Source: an uncultured Cyclobacteriaceae bacterium (GTDB lineage Bacteria; Bacteroidota; Bacteroidia; Cytophagales; Cyclobacteriaceae). Taken from it: DNA of 37,473 nucleotides. The position numbers and the translations under genes are program-made. The notes under the pieces were generated by a model. That model did no database searches, was not told the DNA's origin, and saw nothing but the letters and a program-made list of their open reading frames with translations. Shown piece after piece: positions 16,998-24,981 of this stretch. The stretch spans positions 1 to 37,473 of the forward strand of contig CANLOE010000074.1 in assembly GCA_947492745.1 (NCBI GenBank). The letters are read 5' to 3'. Numbering within the stretch: the stretch's first letter is position 1; every line of letters starts with the position of its first letter.

Positions 16998-18068
16998 ATG
17001 AAGAAAATACTCATCATCGAGGACAATGAAGACATACGAGAGAACATAGCAGAACTACTGGAGCTATCCGACTATGAAGCACTGACAGCGGAGGATGGTA
17101 AAGTAGGTGTGGAAAAGGCCGTAGAACACCTTCCCGACCTGATTATCTGTGATATCATGATGCCCGAGCTGGACGGCTATGGTGTACTGCATATCCTGGG
17201 CAAGAAGAAGGAAACTGCCGCGATACCCTTTATCTTTCTCACGGCCAAAGCAGAACGCAGCGACCTCAGAAAAGGCATGATCTTAGGTGCCGATGATTAT
17301 ATTACCAAGCCTTTTGACGATACCGAACTACTGGAAGCGATAGAAGTAAGACTAAAAAAGCAGGAAGCGCTGCAAAAAGAGTATGTGGCGGACAGTAATG
17401 AACTACAGAATTTTATCAGCGATAGCAATAAGCTACAGCCCATGATCGATCTGGACATGAACAGGAAGACCAAGCTGTACCGAAAAAAACATGATATCTA
17501 CCGTGTCCACGAACACCCCACTCATTTGTACCTTATTCATAAAGGAAAGGTAAAGACCGTCCGTATCAATGAAGATGGTAAGGAACTGATCACGGGAGTA
17601 TATGCGGACGGTGATTTTTTAGGCTACGAGGCACTGTTGGAAAAAAGTCCTTATAAAGACAGTGCTGAGACCATGGAAGATACGGAAATCATCAGTATCT
17701 CGAATAGCGAGTTCGATAAGATTATTTTTGGCCATGTAGGGATGGCCAGAAAATTCATCGAAATGCTCTCCAAGAAAGTCAACGAAAAGGAAGAGCGCTT
17801 ACTGGCGCTTGCCTATAATTCCGTGCGCCAGCGGACAGCTGCTTTCTTATTGGACCTGAATGATAAGTTCAAAGTAAAGGAAGATGAAGCGCTGCTTTCC
17901 GTATCCAGGGAAGACCTCGCCAACATGGTGGGGACAGCCACAGAATCGGTCATTAGGGTCATCTCCGATTTTAGAGAAGAAGGAATCCTAGAGACCAAGC
18001 CGGGAAAAATCATTATTAAGGACATCCCACAATTGGAACGCATCAAAAAATGGCATGTGTCCTATTAG
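16998..18068 (+). CDS. Response regulator with receiver, cNMP-like and Crp helix-turn-helix domains
   Basis: This 356-residue DNA-binding regulator has two sensory inputs. Residues 1-120 are a receiver domain with the acidic pair at D9/D12 region (IIEDNED), phospho-acceptor D52 (ICDIMMPELDG), T82 and K104 (YITKPFDD). Residues about 145-265 are a cyclic-nucleotide-binding-type barrel (LYLIHKGKVKTVRINEDGKELITGVYADGDFLG). Residues about 280-345 are a Crp-type winged helix (SREDLANMVGTATESVIRVISDFREEGIL). In the barrel, the cAMP-phosphate arginine is replaced (KDSAETMED), so cAMP binding is doubtful. It begins 5 bp after the kinase stop and is surely co-transcribed with it. Neighbouring UspA and DUF5661-like genes are candidate targets. 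The fusion lets phosphorylation control a Crp-type DNA reader. Confidence 0.92.
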   Translation: MKKILIIEDNEDIRENIAELLELSDYEALTAEDGKVGVEKAVEHLPDLIICDIMMPELDGYGVLHILGKKKETAAIPFIFLTAKAERSDLRKGMILGADDYITKPFDDTELLEAIEVRLKKQEALQKEYVADSNELQNFISDSNKLQPMIDLDMNRKTKLYRKKHDIYRVHEHPTHLYLIHKGKVKTVRINEDGKELITGVYADGDFLGYEALLEKSPYKDSAETMEDTEIISISNSEFDKIIFGHVGMARKFIEMLSKKVNEKEERLLALAYNSVRQRTAAFLLDLNDKFKVKEDEALLSVSREDLANMVGTATESVIRVISDFREEGILETKPGKIIIKDIPQLERIKKWHVSY

Positions 18069-18241
18069 CTTATCGGCACCGCTTGTGAAGCGCCCATTGG
18101 CAGGGACGAATATGAATAGGACAAAATTCATCCCGATAGTTCTGTAGCATTAGTGTACTATGGTCGGATGCTTCGAAGCCCAGCGCGGGTCCGATAGACC
18201 GGAGTAAGTGAAGTGGACAAGAGAAATACAGAGAAGTAGAG

Positions 18242-19075
18242 CTACCGATAGGGGAGCGCCACAAAGGGGATATCCGATTGGTAGGCCATCATTCGTGTCC
18301 AACTCTTTCTGTAAAACTGTTCGAAAAAACCATGCTCTCTGGGTACGATGGCCAGTAACTGGATTTCATGTTTTTCCATATACTCACTGATATCGTCCGC
18401 GGTCTCATCCCCAAAGGAGAAGTAATAGCGATGCAATATGCCCCTAAGGTATTGTCCCAGCTTTTTCGCTTCTTCGGCCTCCCTTTGGGTGATATGGCTT
18501 GCTTTGCTAAAGTGGAGAACATGGATCTTTGAGCCAAAAAAGCGTGCTATTTCCAATAGAGGGTTCAAGGTCGATAGCTGCTGTATTTTTTTGTAATCTG
18601 CCGCCAGAGCGATGTTTTTCGGATAGATGAAGTCGGCATTTTCAGGGATGACCAGTATAGGACAGGTCATGGACTGTAAGGCGACATAAGTATTACTGCT
18701 AATGGTCATGGCCTTGAGCCCCTTTGCCCCTTTGGTACCCATGATCACCAAGTCTATCTTTCTGTTGTTGAGCTGGGCAGCGATAGCATCGACGGTAAAG
18801 GCGCATTCTATAATAAACTGATGAGAGACCTGTCCCAGTTCCGGAAACCCTTCTTTTAATTGATCGAACTGTTCGTAGGTCTGCTTGTATTTGCTCTCCT
18901 CCAGTCTTTCGATACTACTCGGACTCAATACCCCATCATGAAAAGTATGCATCTGATAGGCATGCAATAGCAGCAGCTTGGCATTCATTTTTTTTGCGAT
19001 TTTCAGCGCATGGTCCAGGGCATTCTTGGAACAGTCCGAAAAGTCCATGGGGACCAGTATGGTGTATTGTTTCAT
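18242..19075 (-). CDS. Tandem universal stress protein (UspA family)
   Basis: This 277-residue cytoplasmic protein has two Usp folds. The first (MKQYTILVPMDFSDCSKNALDHAL...IDLVIMGTKGAKGLK...SSNTYVALQSMTCPILVIP, about residues 1-145) keeps a G-x2-G-x9-S type ATP-binding loop. The second (about 146-277, NIALAADYKKI...LLAIVPREHGFFEQFYRKS...DIPFVALP) has lost most of it. Tandem Usp proteins of this kind are common in Bacteroidota and respond to starvation, oxygen limitation or oxidative stress. The ATG at 19075 is chosen because it begins the domain directly; a longer frame to 19126 would run through a strong hairpin. It lies downstream of the DUF5661-like gene on the same strand and converges with the kinase-regulator operon. 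Confidence 0.9.
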   Translation of the reverse strand: MKQYTILVPMDFSDCSKNALDHALKIAKKMNAKLLLLHAYQMHTFHDGVLSPSSIERLEESKYKQTYEQFDQLKEGFPELGQVSHQFIIECAFTVDAIAAQLNNRKIDLVIMGTKGAKGLKAMTISSNTYVALQSMTCPILVIPENADFIYPKNIALAADYKKIQQLSTLNPLLEIARFFGSKIHVLHFSKASHITQREAEEAKKLGQYLRGILHRYYFSFGDETADDISEYMEKHEIQLLAIVPREHGFFEQFYRKSWTRMMAYQSDIPFVALPYR

Positions 19076-19113
19076 GACCTTATACATTTGATACTGACAG
19101 GGTAGGGGAACAG

Positions 19114-19142
19114 TCGGGAGTAGCACGTAGTGCTACTCCCGA
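19114..19142 (-). promoter_or_regulatory. Strong intercistronic hairpin between the DUF5661-like gene and uspA
   Basis: A perfect 13-bp inverted repeat, TCGGGAGTAGCAC and GTGCTACTCCCGA, surrounds a GTA loop. No T-run follows on the minus strand, so it is not a standard terminator. It lies 9 bases past the first stop codon and 39 bases before the uspA start. It may stabilise the upstream message or set the ratio of the two proteins. Confidence 0.6.
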
Positions 19143-19151
19143 GATTTGACT

Positions 19152-19379
19152 TCAATCCGTATACGGATGGATATGTGCGAGTGTCAACCGGCCGATATCT
19201 TCTAGTTCGTCTTCAGAGATCGTTTCAGGGACCATGTTCGGATCGGTTTTCAGTTCTGCATTCAGTTCAAGGTTCATGGCATCGGTAAACTCCAATAGGT
19301 GAAAGGAATCAAAATTGATGTTTAGCTTTTCTCCGATTTTTTTGGCAACATCAGGGCTGATATAATCATTGGTTTTCAT
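19152..19379 (-). CDS. DUF5661-like small protein
   Basis: This 75-residue acidic protein contains SPDVAKKIGEKLNINFDSFHLLEFTDAMNLELN and ends ETISEDELEDIGRLTLAHIHPYTD. That arrangement (a helical A/V-KKIG-L-I segment, F-L-F/E, then a D-DL-TGK-LAHL-like tail) matches my memory of DUF5661 proteins, which are small, acidic and uncharacterised. No catalytic motif is seen. It precedes uspA on the same strand, separated by a strong hairpin, and the two are probably one stress operon. The ATG at 19377-19379 is clear. Confidence 0.7.
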   Translation of the reverse strand: MKTNDYISPDVAKKIGEKLNINFDSFHLLEFTDAMNLELNAELKTDPNMVPETISEDELEDIGRLTLAHIHPYTD

Positions 19380-19766
19380 GATAGGAAGAATTTTGTTCTA
19401 CGACGGTTTCGTTATAGCGTTTTATAAGGTGTATTGGACCTGCTCACGCTTCATTGATAGGAACAAAGTTATACTACAGTGCATTGAAAAATCAGGACGT
19501 GCATAGGGTGCACGCATGACATTCATCAGTAGCAGATGGAGCATCCCATGTCGGGCCTAAAGCGCACCGCATGGCCTTCTGTTTTCTGACCGATAAGCAG
19601 TTGTAGGTGGGAGCGGCTCATATTGGATATTCCTTGAGACGGTTGCAATCAGTGTTTTCCACCGAAAACAGAGCTAGGTTTACAATAGAAGAATTGGCTT
19701 GAAAAACCAGTTGCTCAAGAAACAATGGGACTCTGTATCTTGATGATGGTGTAGGTAGTCGCATTA

Positions 19767-19960
19767 GTGCTGTTTTGAAATTATAATCAAATTTTGTTAA
19801 CGCTTATTCTGAGTACGGAACGAGCGTAGAGAAATGTTCTGAGAACATTTTCGCGAAGGGGCCATCCACCCGAGTGGAAAGGATAGCTACGCTATTTTCT
19901 GAAACTTCAACGGTTTATGCGCTCAAAGATGACATGAAAGAGATACCGTTCAAAACGCTC
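19767..19960. repeat. Palindromic intergenic repeat, family C, copy 2 (diverged)
   Basis: It runs from GTGCTGTTTTGAAATT to GATACCGTTCAAAACGCTC. The core GGATAGCTACGCTATTTTCTG and ACTTCAACGG corresponds to the GATAG...CTATC and TTTCAACG core of copies 1 and 3. Terminal repeats are less regular. It lies between divergent genes in the otherwise empty spacer 19380-20042. Confidence 0.65.
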
Positions 19961-20042
19961 TTGTAGGCTAATTTTCCATGATTTTTTTAATATGCCCTTG
20001 CTGGGAGGGGAGTAGTTCTTGACTCGAAAGACAAGAAATTAT

Positions 20043-20073
20043 TTGCTTACCTAACAGTTAGTAGGTATACTTG
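20043..20073 (+). promoter_or_regulatory. Promoter with overlapping palindromic operator of the TetR-FabF operon
   Basis: A TTG at 20043-20045 is followed after 20 bases by TATACTTG (20066-20073), one mismatch from the Bacteroidota -7 box TAnnTTTG. Between and over these lie TACCTA...TAGGTA (20048-20053 and 20062-20067) and an inner CTAACAGTTAG palindrome (20051-20061). The placement fits autorepression by the TetR protein. The start codon is only five bases past the -7 box, so the transcript may be leaderless. Confidence 0.65.
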
Positions 20074-20077
20074 CATC

Positions 20078-20650
20078 GTGAAAACGAGCAGCGATACCAA
20101 AGAGAAGATTTTGGATTTGGCCAAGTATCATCTACAGGCCAGAGGTTATTATGCTTTCAGTTATCATCAGGTGTCCTCCGAGCTCGGCATCAAGAATGCG
20201 GCTGTCCATTACCATTATCCCACTAAGTCCCATTTGGCCAATGATGTGCTGATACGTTTTATGGATTGGTTCAAAGAATGCACACTTGGTCCCGAGCATG
20301 CAGGTTTCGACCCATGGAAGAAATTGGACTGGCTGATTGCTATCTATCGGGACAATGTGTCGGGGGGTAATCAGATGTGTCTCATTGGAGCTTTGAGTTC
20401 CGATTATCTTATGATTCCGGACTCTCTGAAAGTAGCCTTGAACGATACGGCTGCCACCGTACGCAAATGGCTGACTTCCGTATTGGAAGAGGGACTGAAA
20501 ACAGGTGTCTTCGATTTCAAGGGAAAACCTTCTGATAAGGCCTCCTTGATACTGACGAGCCTTATCGGGGTATCACAGGTCAACAGGACGCTGACGGAAA
20601 ATGCCTTTGAACAGGTAATAGAACAGATCAAACAAGATTTAATACGATAA
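20078..20650 (+). CDS. TetR-family transcription regulator
   Basis: This 190-residue regulator has an N-terminal TetR DNA-binding domain (residues about 5-52: DTKEKILDLAKYHLQARGYYAFSYHQVSSELGIKNAAVHYHYPTKSHL) and a helical ligand-binding domain with a partly hydrophobic pocket (MCLIGALSSDYLMIP...TAATVRKWL). The start is GTG at 20078; no ATG lies at the right place. Upstream palindromes overlap the promoter, so self-repression is likely. It is co-transcribed with fabF 11 bp downstream, so an acyl-CoA, acyl-ACP or related ligand is a reasonable guess, by analogy with lipid regulators of the TetR family; that is inference. Confidence 0.9.
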   Translation: MKTSSDTKEKILDLAKYHLQARGYYAFSYHQVSSELGIKNAAVHYHYPTKSHLANDVLIRFMDWFKECTLGPEHAGFDPWKKLDWLIAIYRDNVSGGNQMCLIGALSSDYLMIPDSLKVALNDTAATVRKWLTSVLEEGLKTGVFDFKGKPSDKASLILTSLIGVSQVNRTLTENAFEQVIEQIKQDLIR

Positions 20651-20661
20651 ATAAAAAATAC

Positions 20662-21918
20662 ATGAATACAAGAAGAGTGGTGATCACAGGTCTTGGGGCA
20701 CTGAGCCCCATCGGAAACGATCTAAAGACTTTTTGGAAAAACCTGATTTCCGGTACCTCGGGTGCGGGTCCCATCACCAAGTTCGATGCTTCTAAGTTCA
20801 AGACACAATTTGCCTGTGAGCTGAAGGAGTTTGATTTTCTCGACTATTTCGATCGTAAGGATATCCGCAAGAACGACCCTTTTACCTTATATGCGCTGAT
20901 CAGTGCAGACGAAGCTATCAGCGATTCGCAATTGGCACTGGATAAAACAGATCTGGATAGGTTCGGTGTTATCTGGGCCTCTGGCAATGGCGGTATACAT
21001 ACTTTCGAAAACGATGTACTGGAGTTCTCCGAAGGGGAGGGTACTCCCCGTTTCAGCCCTTTCTTTATCCCTAAGATACTGATCGATACCCCTTCTGGAG
21101 CTATCTCTATCAAACACGGCCTGAAAGGGGTCAATTACTGTACTGTATCTGCCTGCGCTTCTTCCAACACGGCCATTGTCGATGCTTTCAACTATATTAA
21201 ATGGAACAAAGCGGATGTGATGGTCGCCGGTGGCTCAGAGGCCCCGATTACGAGGGCCGGCATCGGAGGGTTCAATGCCCTCAGGGCACTCTCCACACAA
21301 AACGATAGCCCTGGGACGGCTTCACGCCCTTTCGATACGGGCCGAGATGGCTTTGTCATGGGAGAAGGTGCCGCTGCTTTGATACTGGAAGAATACACCC
21401 ATGCCAAGCAACGGGGAGCTACGATATATGCCGAAATCGTCGGAGGGGGAATGACAGCTGATGCCTATCATACCACGGCCACACACCCCGAAGGAGAAGG
21501 GGCTATCCGTGGCATGCGGGCTGCCATCGAAGAAGCGGGCGTCGACGTTTCTGCTGTTGACTATATCAATATGCATGCGACTTCCACGCCCGTAGGAGAC
21601 TTATCCGAGATCAATGCCATACAACGTATGTTCGGGGACCATCTCCGAACAATCAGTATCAGTGCAACCAAATCCATGACGGGACATCTTATGGGGGCGG
21701 CAGGCGCCATAGAGGCCATCGCTTCTGTCAAGGCATTACAAGAAGGCATCATCCCGCCGACCATCAATACCACGACACCGAGTCCCGAGATACCCGAATT
21801 TATCGATCTTACGCTGGAAAAAAGTGTCAAGAAAAATATCGAATATGCACTCAGTAATACCTTTGGCTTTGGAGGGCATAATGCCACGGCACTTTTCAAG
21901 GCCTATCGTGACGAATAA
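20662..21918 (+). CDS. fabF: 3-oxoacyl-ACP synthase, FabF-like
   Basis: This condensing enzyme of type II fatty-acid synthesis extends acyl-ACP with malonyl-ACP. The 418-residue chain begins RRVVITGLGALSPIGND and carries the Cys-His-His triad: C165 (YCTVSACASSNT), H305 (INMHATSTPVGD) and H342 (KSMTGHLMGAAGA, with lysine K337). It ends with SNTFGFGGHNA. Two motifs differ from the standard FabF text: NMHATST replaces NAHGTST, and GVIWASGNGGI replaces the usual GVIIGSG. It is therefore probably a lineage paralogue rather than the housekeeping copy, which normally lies next to acpP. Its operon with a TetR regulator suggests conditional change of membrane lipid or a specialised acyl chain. Confidence 0.92.
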   Translation: MNTRRVVITGLGALSPIGNDLKTFWKNLISGTSGAGPITKFDASKFKTQFACELKEFDFLDYFDRKDIRKNDPFTLYALISADEAISDSQLALDKTDLDRFGVIWASGNGGIHTFENDVLEFSEGEGTPRFSPFFIPKILIDTPSGAISIKHGLKGVNYCTVSACASSNTAIVDAFNYIKWNKADVMVAGGSEAPITRAGIGGFNALRALSTQNDSPGTASRPFDTGRDGFVMGEGAAALILEEYTHAKQRGATIYAEIVGGGMTADAYHTTATHPEGEGAIRGMRAAIEEAGVDVSAVDYINMHATSTPVGDLSEINAIQRMFGDHLRTISISATKSMTGHLMGAAGAIEAIASVKALQEGIIPPTINTTTPSPEIPEFIDLTLEKSVKKNIEYALSNTFGFGGHNATALFKAYRDE

Positions 21919-22105
21919 CAATAGCCTATTGTTGAAGCGATTTCGTCATTCGGAATGCCTTTCGGCAGAACTTAAAAGTAATGGCCAAAGGGTCCGTGCA
22001 AAGGAAGAATGTCCTTGTGCTTGCACTTCTATCGGGCGATGATCTGGCCGAAAGCCCCAAAGATGCCAGGGAATGACTATACTGCGGATTTGTAGGAATC
22101 AAAAG

Positions 22106-22146
22106 AAAAAATAGCCACTCGGTCAGATCGAGTGGCTATTTTTTTT
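22106..22146 (+). terminator. Bidirectional terminator between fabF and the GNAT gene
   Basis: A perfect stem, AAAATAGCCACTCG and CGAGTGGCTATTTT, around a GTCAGAT loop is followed by a T-run on the plus strand and preceded by an A-run that serves the minus strand. It closely resembles the terminator at 8567-8608, a shared local form. Confidence 0.85.
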
Positions 22147-22204
22147 GGCAATAGTGTCAATGCGTACGGTTTTGGGGAGGAAAAAAGAAACCACTTGTAT
22201 TTTC

Positions 22205-22373
22205 AACCCGGGTCATGCGTTGGAACTTCGTAACGAGGGTTTGCATATCCATAAATCAGGGAGTTTTATCGGATTCAGCATAGCACCGCTATGGTGAATT
22301 CAAAAAACGCATTCATTTACTGATTTGAAGCCAGTTAAGTCCGGAATAGATTTTCTAATGGACATTTTGGGTT
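22205..22373. repeat. Palindromic intergenic repeat, family B, copy 6
   Basis: It begins AACCCGGGTCATGCGTTGG and ends TTTTCTAATGGACATTTTGGGTT. The central hairpin CATAGC-ACC-GCTATG is at 22279-22293. The inner right arm AATTCAAAAAACGCATTCA and CTGATTTGAAGCCAGTTAAG match copy 8. It lies between two convergent genes. Confidence 0.88.
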
Positions 22374-22433
22374 TAATGGAATCAATTGGAAATCATTCAC
22401 ACAATAAAAAATGAATGACGCACATCAAATAGT

Positions 22434-23294
22434 CTATACATCCATTTCCATGGCGATATAATTCACATAAGGTACAAATCCTGTTTTTTTGAAAAAAGCC
22501 ATAAGGTCATCGGCGTTTTCATCGATGTGGGCTACCGTTAGAGCTTTGCCTTCAAGCAGCGTGCCTACTTCTCTGAGCAGTACTGTAGCGTATCCCTGTC
22601 GGCGATACTTCGGGTCGATACCCAATCGATGGATACGGGCCGTGGCTCTTTGATACAGTATATACCCGATACAGTGTCCGAACACATGTAGCTCCAATGT
22701 GCCGTAGTAATGGAGGTTTTTTTCTGTTTGCTCGTTGCAGTCCATAAAAGTAAGTGGATGTGGGCCGAAGGGTGCATAGGTATCCCACCTTGGCCTGATC
22801 ACTTTAGTAATGGTATAGGGAGAGTTACACTTCATGGGAGAAAGATTCGGTGCCGCCCTATGAAGGGTATGTAGTTCCGATTTCTCTGTAAAACCGATTT
22901 TCCGATAGCTATGAATAGCTATAGCATTGGTCTTGAGTACCTCCAGTGTACACCTCAGGATGTTCGCCTTCCGTAGCTTTGGTAGAAGGAAGGTATACAT
23001 CGCTTGTGGTAACTGCTGTCCCCTGTACGCATTTCTCACGCCAATGGCACAATTGTAAGCGGTTTTGATACCCTTGTGGTTTCCGATGACCGTATAACAG
23101 AAAGCCAACAAGGTATCCTTGAGGAATACCCCAACCGAGAAGTCAAAGTCTATACCTATTCTATGGACAAACCGATGGATGAACTTCGGCTCATCCATAT
23201 TCACACCGAAGGGATAGTCTTTGTAAGCATCTGTGAAGGCGAGGAACATCTGATGGATATCGTCCAACTTGAGGACCCGCATGGTCAGTGGCAT
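22434..23294 (-). CDS. Tandem GNAT-family N-acetyltransferase
   Basis: This 286-residue cytoplasmic protein holds two GNAT domains that would use acetyl-CoA to acylate an amine; the substrate is unknown. The first (residues 1-140) has a weak A motif around AIGVRNAYRGQQLPQAMYTFLLP, followed by NAIAIHSYRKIGF. The second (about 200-286) has the clear signature RLGIDPKYRRQGYATVLLREV, with HIDENADDLMAFFKKTGF before the end. The duplication is of a common bacterial type in which one half is often degenerate. A second in-frame ATG four codons in (23282) is also possible. It converges with fabF. Confidence 0.85.
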   Translation of the reverse strand: MPLTMRVLKLDDIHQMFLAFTDAYKDYPFGVNMDEPKFIHRFVHRIGIDFDFSVGVFLKDTLLAFCYTVIGNHKGIKTAYNCAIGVRNAYRGQQLPQAMYTFLLPKLRKANILRCTLEVLKTNAIAIHSYRKIGFTEKSELHTLHRAAPNLSPMKCNSPYTITKVIRPRWDTYAPFGPHPLTFMDCNEQTEKNLHYYGTLELHVFGHCIGYILYQRATARIHRLGIDPKYRRQGYATVLLREVGTLLEGKALTVAHIDENADDLMAFFKKTGFVPYVNYIAMEMDV

Positions 23295-23376
23295 AGCTAT
23301 ATCTGTTTACTGTTGGCGAAATTAGTGAAATTTTGGTTTTTAATACAATGAAGTATAGCCTAATCGCCCTTATTTC

Positions 23377-23545
23377 AACCTGGATTATGTATTAGGGCTT
23401 AGTTAAGAGGGTTTAAAAAGCAATAAAGCAGGGTGTTTTATCGGATTCAACGTAGCACCGCTATGGTGAATTCGAAAACGCATTCACTTTGCTGATTTGC
23501 AGCAATTTAAGGCCGCAATAGAAGGGCTATTGCATGATCCGGGTT
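23377..23545. repeat. Palindromic intergenic repeat, family B, copy 7
   Basis: The ends are AACCTGGATTATG and TGCATGATCCGGGTT, so the inverted repeats have drifted together away from AACCCAAAA. The central hairpin CGTAGC-ACC-GCTATG at 23451-23465 has one G:T pair, intermediate between the two versions in other copies. It lies between divergent genes. Confidence 0.85.
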
Positions 23546-23604
23546 CAATGAAGACAGTACAATATACCCCAGTGAAGATGGATTGATAAAATGACAGACG
23601 GAAA

Positions 23605-23642
23605 ATCTTGAACCCGAATCAATTGTGATTAAGTATACTTCA
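23605..23642 (+). repeat. Short repeat motif D, copy 2
   Basis: The segment ATCTTGAACCCGAATCAATTG followed by GATTAAGTATACTT resembles the other D motifs, with more changes than the rest. It lies 60 bp right of family B copy 7. Confidence 0.35.
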
Positions 23643-23703
23643 AAAAATGTGTGTAACTCAACCGATTTGAAACTGTAGTAGAATAACCCGATTCAAACAA
23701 TTA

Positions 23704-23864
23704 ATACAAACTTAGCTTTTAAATATCGCCTATCTTCCTGTTCATTTTGCTTCACTCTGCGTGGACAATCCTCGCGATAGCGCTGCTATCCTTGCGGTTA
23801 TCGCCTTGATTGAAAAAAAATGACCCGCGGAATCTTATACGACATTTAAAACCCAAATTTGTAT
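23704..23864. repeat. Palindromic intergenic repeat, family A, copy 1
   Basis: The element of 161 bp is bounded by ATACAAACTTAGC and CCCAAATTTGTAT. It has a central hairpin GATAGC-GCT-GCTATC at 23776-23790 and the shared block CGCCTATCTTCCTGTTCATT. It is about 90 percent identical by eye to copy 3. The rest of the spacer (23865-24092) shows nothing. Confidence 0.88.
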
Positions 23865-24092
23865 AACTTGTTGGCACAAGTCATTGGTGAATCAATTTCC
23901 GATGGTAGGGCAAGACGGTCATGGTCATAGCAATTTGATGGACGCTTGAATACCTATATGGCTTAAAAAAAAAGGTTAAATTCATTTTTGTCGCTATAAT
24001 CCTCACAATTATTGAAACTTACAGAAGGATATTTCGTACATTACAAAGTATTAGCTATTATTAAATATTTGAAAAACATATATACGCTACCG

Positions 24093-24476
24093 ATGATTAG
24101 CTTGTTGATTGTAGTTCTCTATTCGAGTTCTATAACTCTGGTCTGTGCGCAAGAAGGTGTCTATGTGGGCAATGAACAGCCAAGACAAGAGCAAGAGCAA
24201 GATGATGAGAACCCTTCTTCAGAGGATGAGTATTTCAGTGAATCCTCTTCTTATTCTGATAGAGCTCAATCACCTTCCGGCCGCAATACCAACGTTATTC
24301 AAAAAAACCAACTAATGGATAACAAAGAGTCTCCCAATAATTCTCAAGAAAGTAAGCCAACGGAAAGTAGAAAAAACCGTAATTCAAAGACCAAATCTGA
24401 GTCAGACTCCATGCTTTCCTTTAATTTTATCAATTATTTTCTTCAAAAGTTTAAGTTTACCGATCGCTTCGATTAA
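24093..24476 (+). CDS. Small secreted Ser/Glu-rich protein of unknown function
   Basis: From ATG 24093 it gives 127 residues. The start MISLLIVVLYSSSITLVCAQEG is a signal peptide with probable cleavage after CA. A low-complexity hydrophilic stretch of about 80 residues, rich in Glu, Gln, Ser and Asn, follows. It ends with a more ordered tail, LSFNFINYFLQKFKFTDRFD, which looks like a short conserved helix. A TTG at 24012 would add 27 residues and is less likely. I do not recognise the family. It precedes the TonB receptor by about 480 bp on the same strand and may or may not belong with it. Confidence 0.55.
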   Translation: MISLLIVVLYSSSITLVCAQEGVYVGNEQPRQEQEQDDENPSSEDEYFSESSSYSDRAQSPSGRNTNVIQKNQLMDNKESPNNSQESKPTESRKNRNSKTKSESDSMLSFNFINYFLQKFKFTDRFD

Positions 24477-24689
24477 GTTTTGAAAATTCGACTTCTCTGT
24501 ATTCAGGACATGATTGCCCCACCAATAAACCATCCAAAATTCATCTGTAAATAAAAATACAGGCACCTGTTCTTCATAATCCCAGAATAGATTCCACCTT
24601 CGATAAACAGTCCCCGAGAATGTTTTGTAAGATACTGTAGTAGGGATTTGTTGTCGATTATTCGAAATGTAGAATCATGGGCGAAAATA

Positions 24690-24833
24690 GAAACGCTATC
24701 TTCGAAAATTTCAGCGTAATCGAGCGTCAAAAGACTAAATTTGGATTGAATACAATAATGGGCCTGAGATAAATTTGTACATGTCGATTTTATATGTTCT
24801 ATGAAAATCAAAGATATACTGTTTAAAACAGTC
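24690..24833. repeat. Palindromic intergenic repeat, family C, copy 5 (partial)
   Basis: The right end reads GTTTAAAACAGTC. The core AACGCTATCTTCGAAAATTTCAGCG and the segment GATAAATTTGTACATG are shared with copies 2 and 6. The left half is unclear. It fills much of the 474-bp spacer before the TonB receptor, which holds no other gene. Confidence 0.6.
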
Positions 24834-24950
24834 TCTCTGTCTTCGATAAAACCATGATACAGGATAGAAGGGTATACGGATTAACCGTGAATTGATACCT
24901 GATATAGCTATCCCGTTATTTTTCATGAGTGGTTTTGTCGTCACCCTTGC

Positions 24951-24981
24951 TTGCAACACTGTTGCGGATTATCTAATTTTG
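24951..24981 (+). promoter_or_regulatory. Promoter with 7-1-7 palindromic operator of the TonB receptor gene
   Basis: TTG (24951-24953), then 20 bases, then a perfect TAATTTTG -7 box (24974-24981). Inside lies TGCAACA-C-TGTTGCG (24952-24966), a 7-1-7 palindrome with one mismatched end, which has the geometry of Fur-family operators. The same box, in the same register, precedes the downstream lipoprotein gene. A repressor bound here would block RNA polymerase. Confidence 0.72.
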
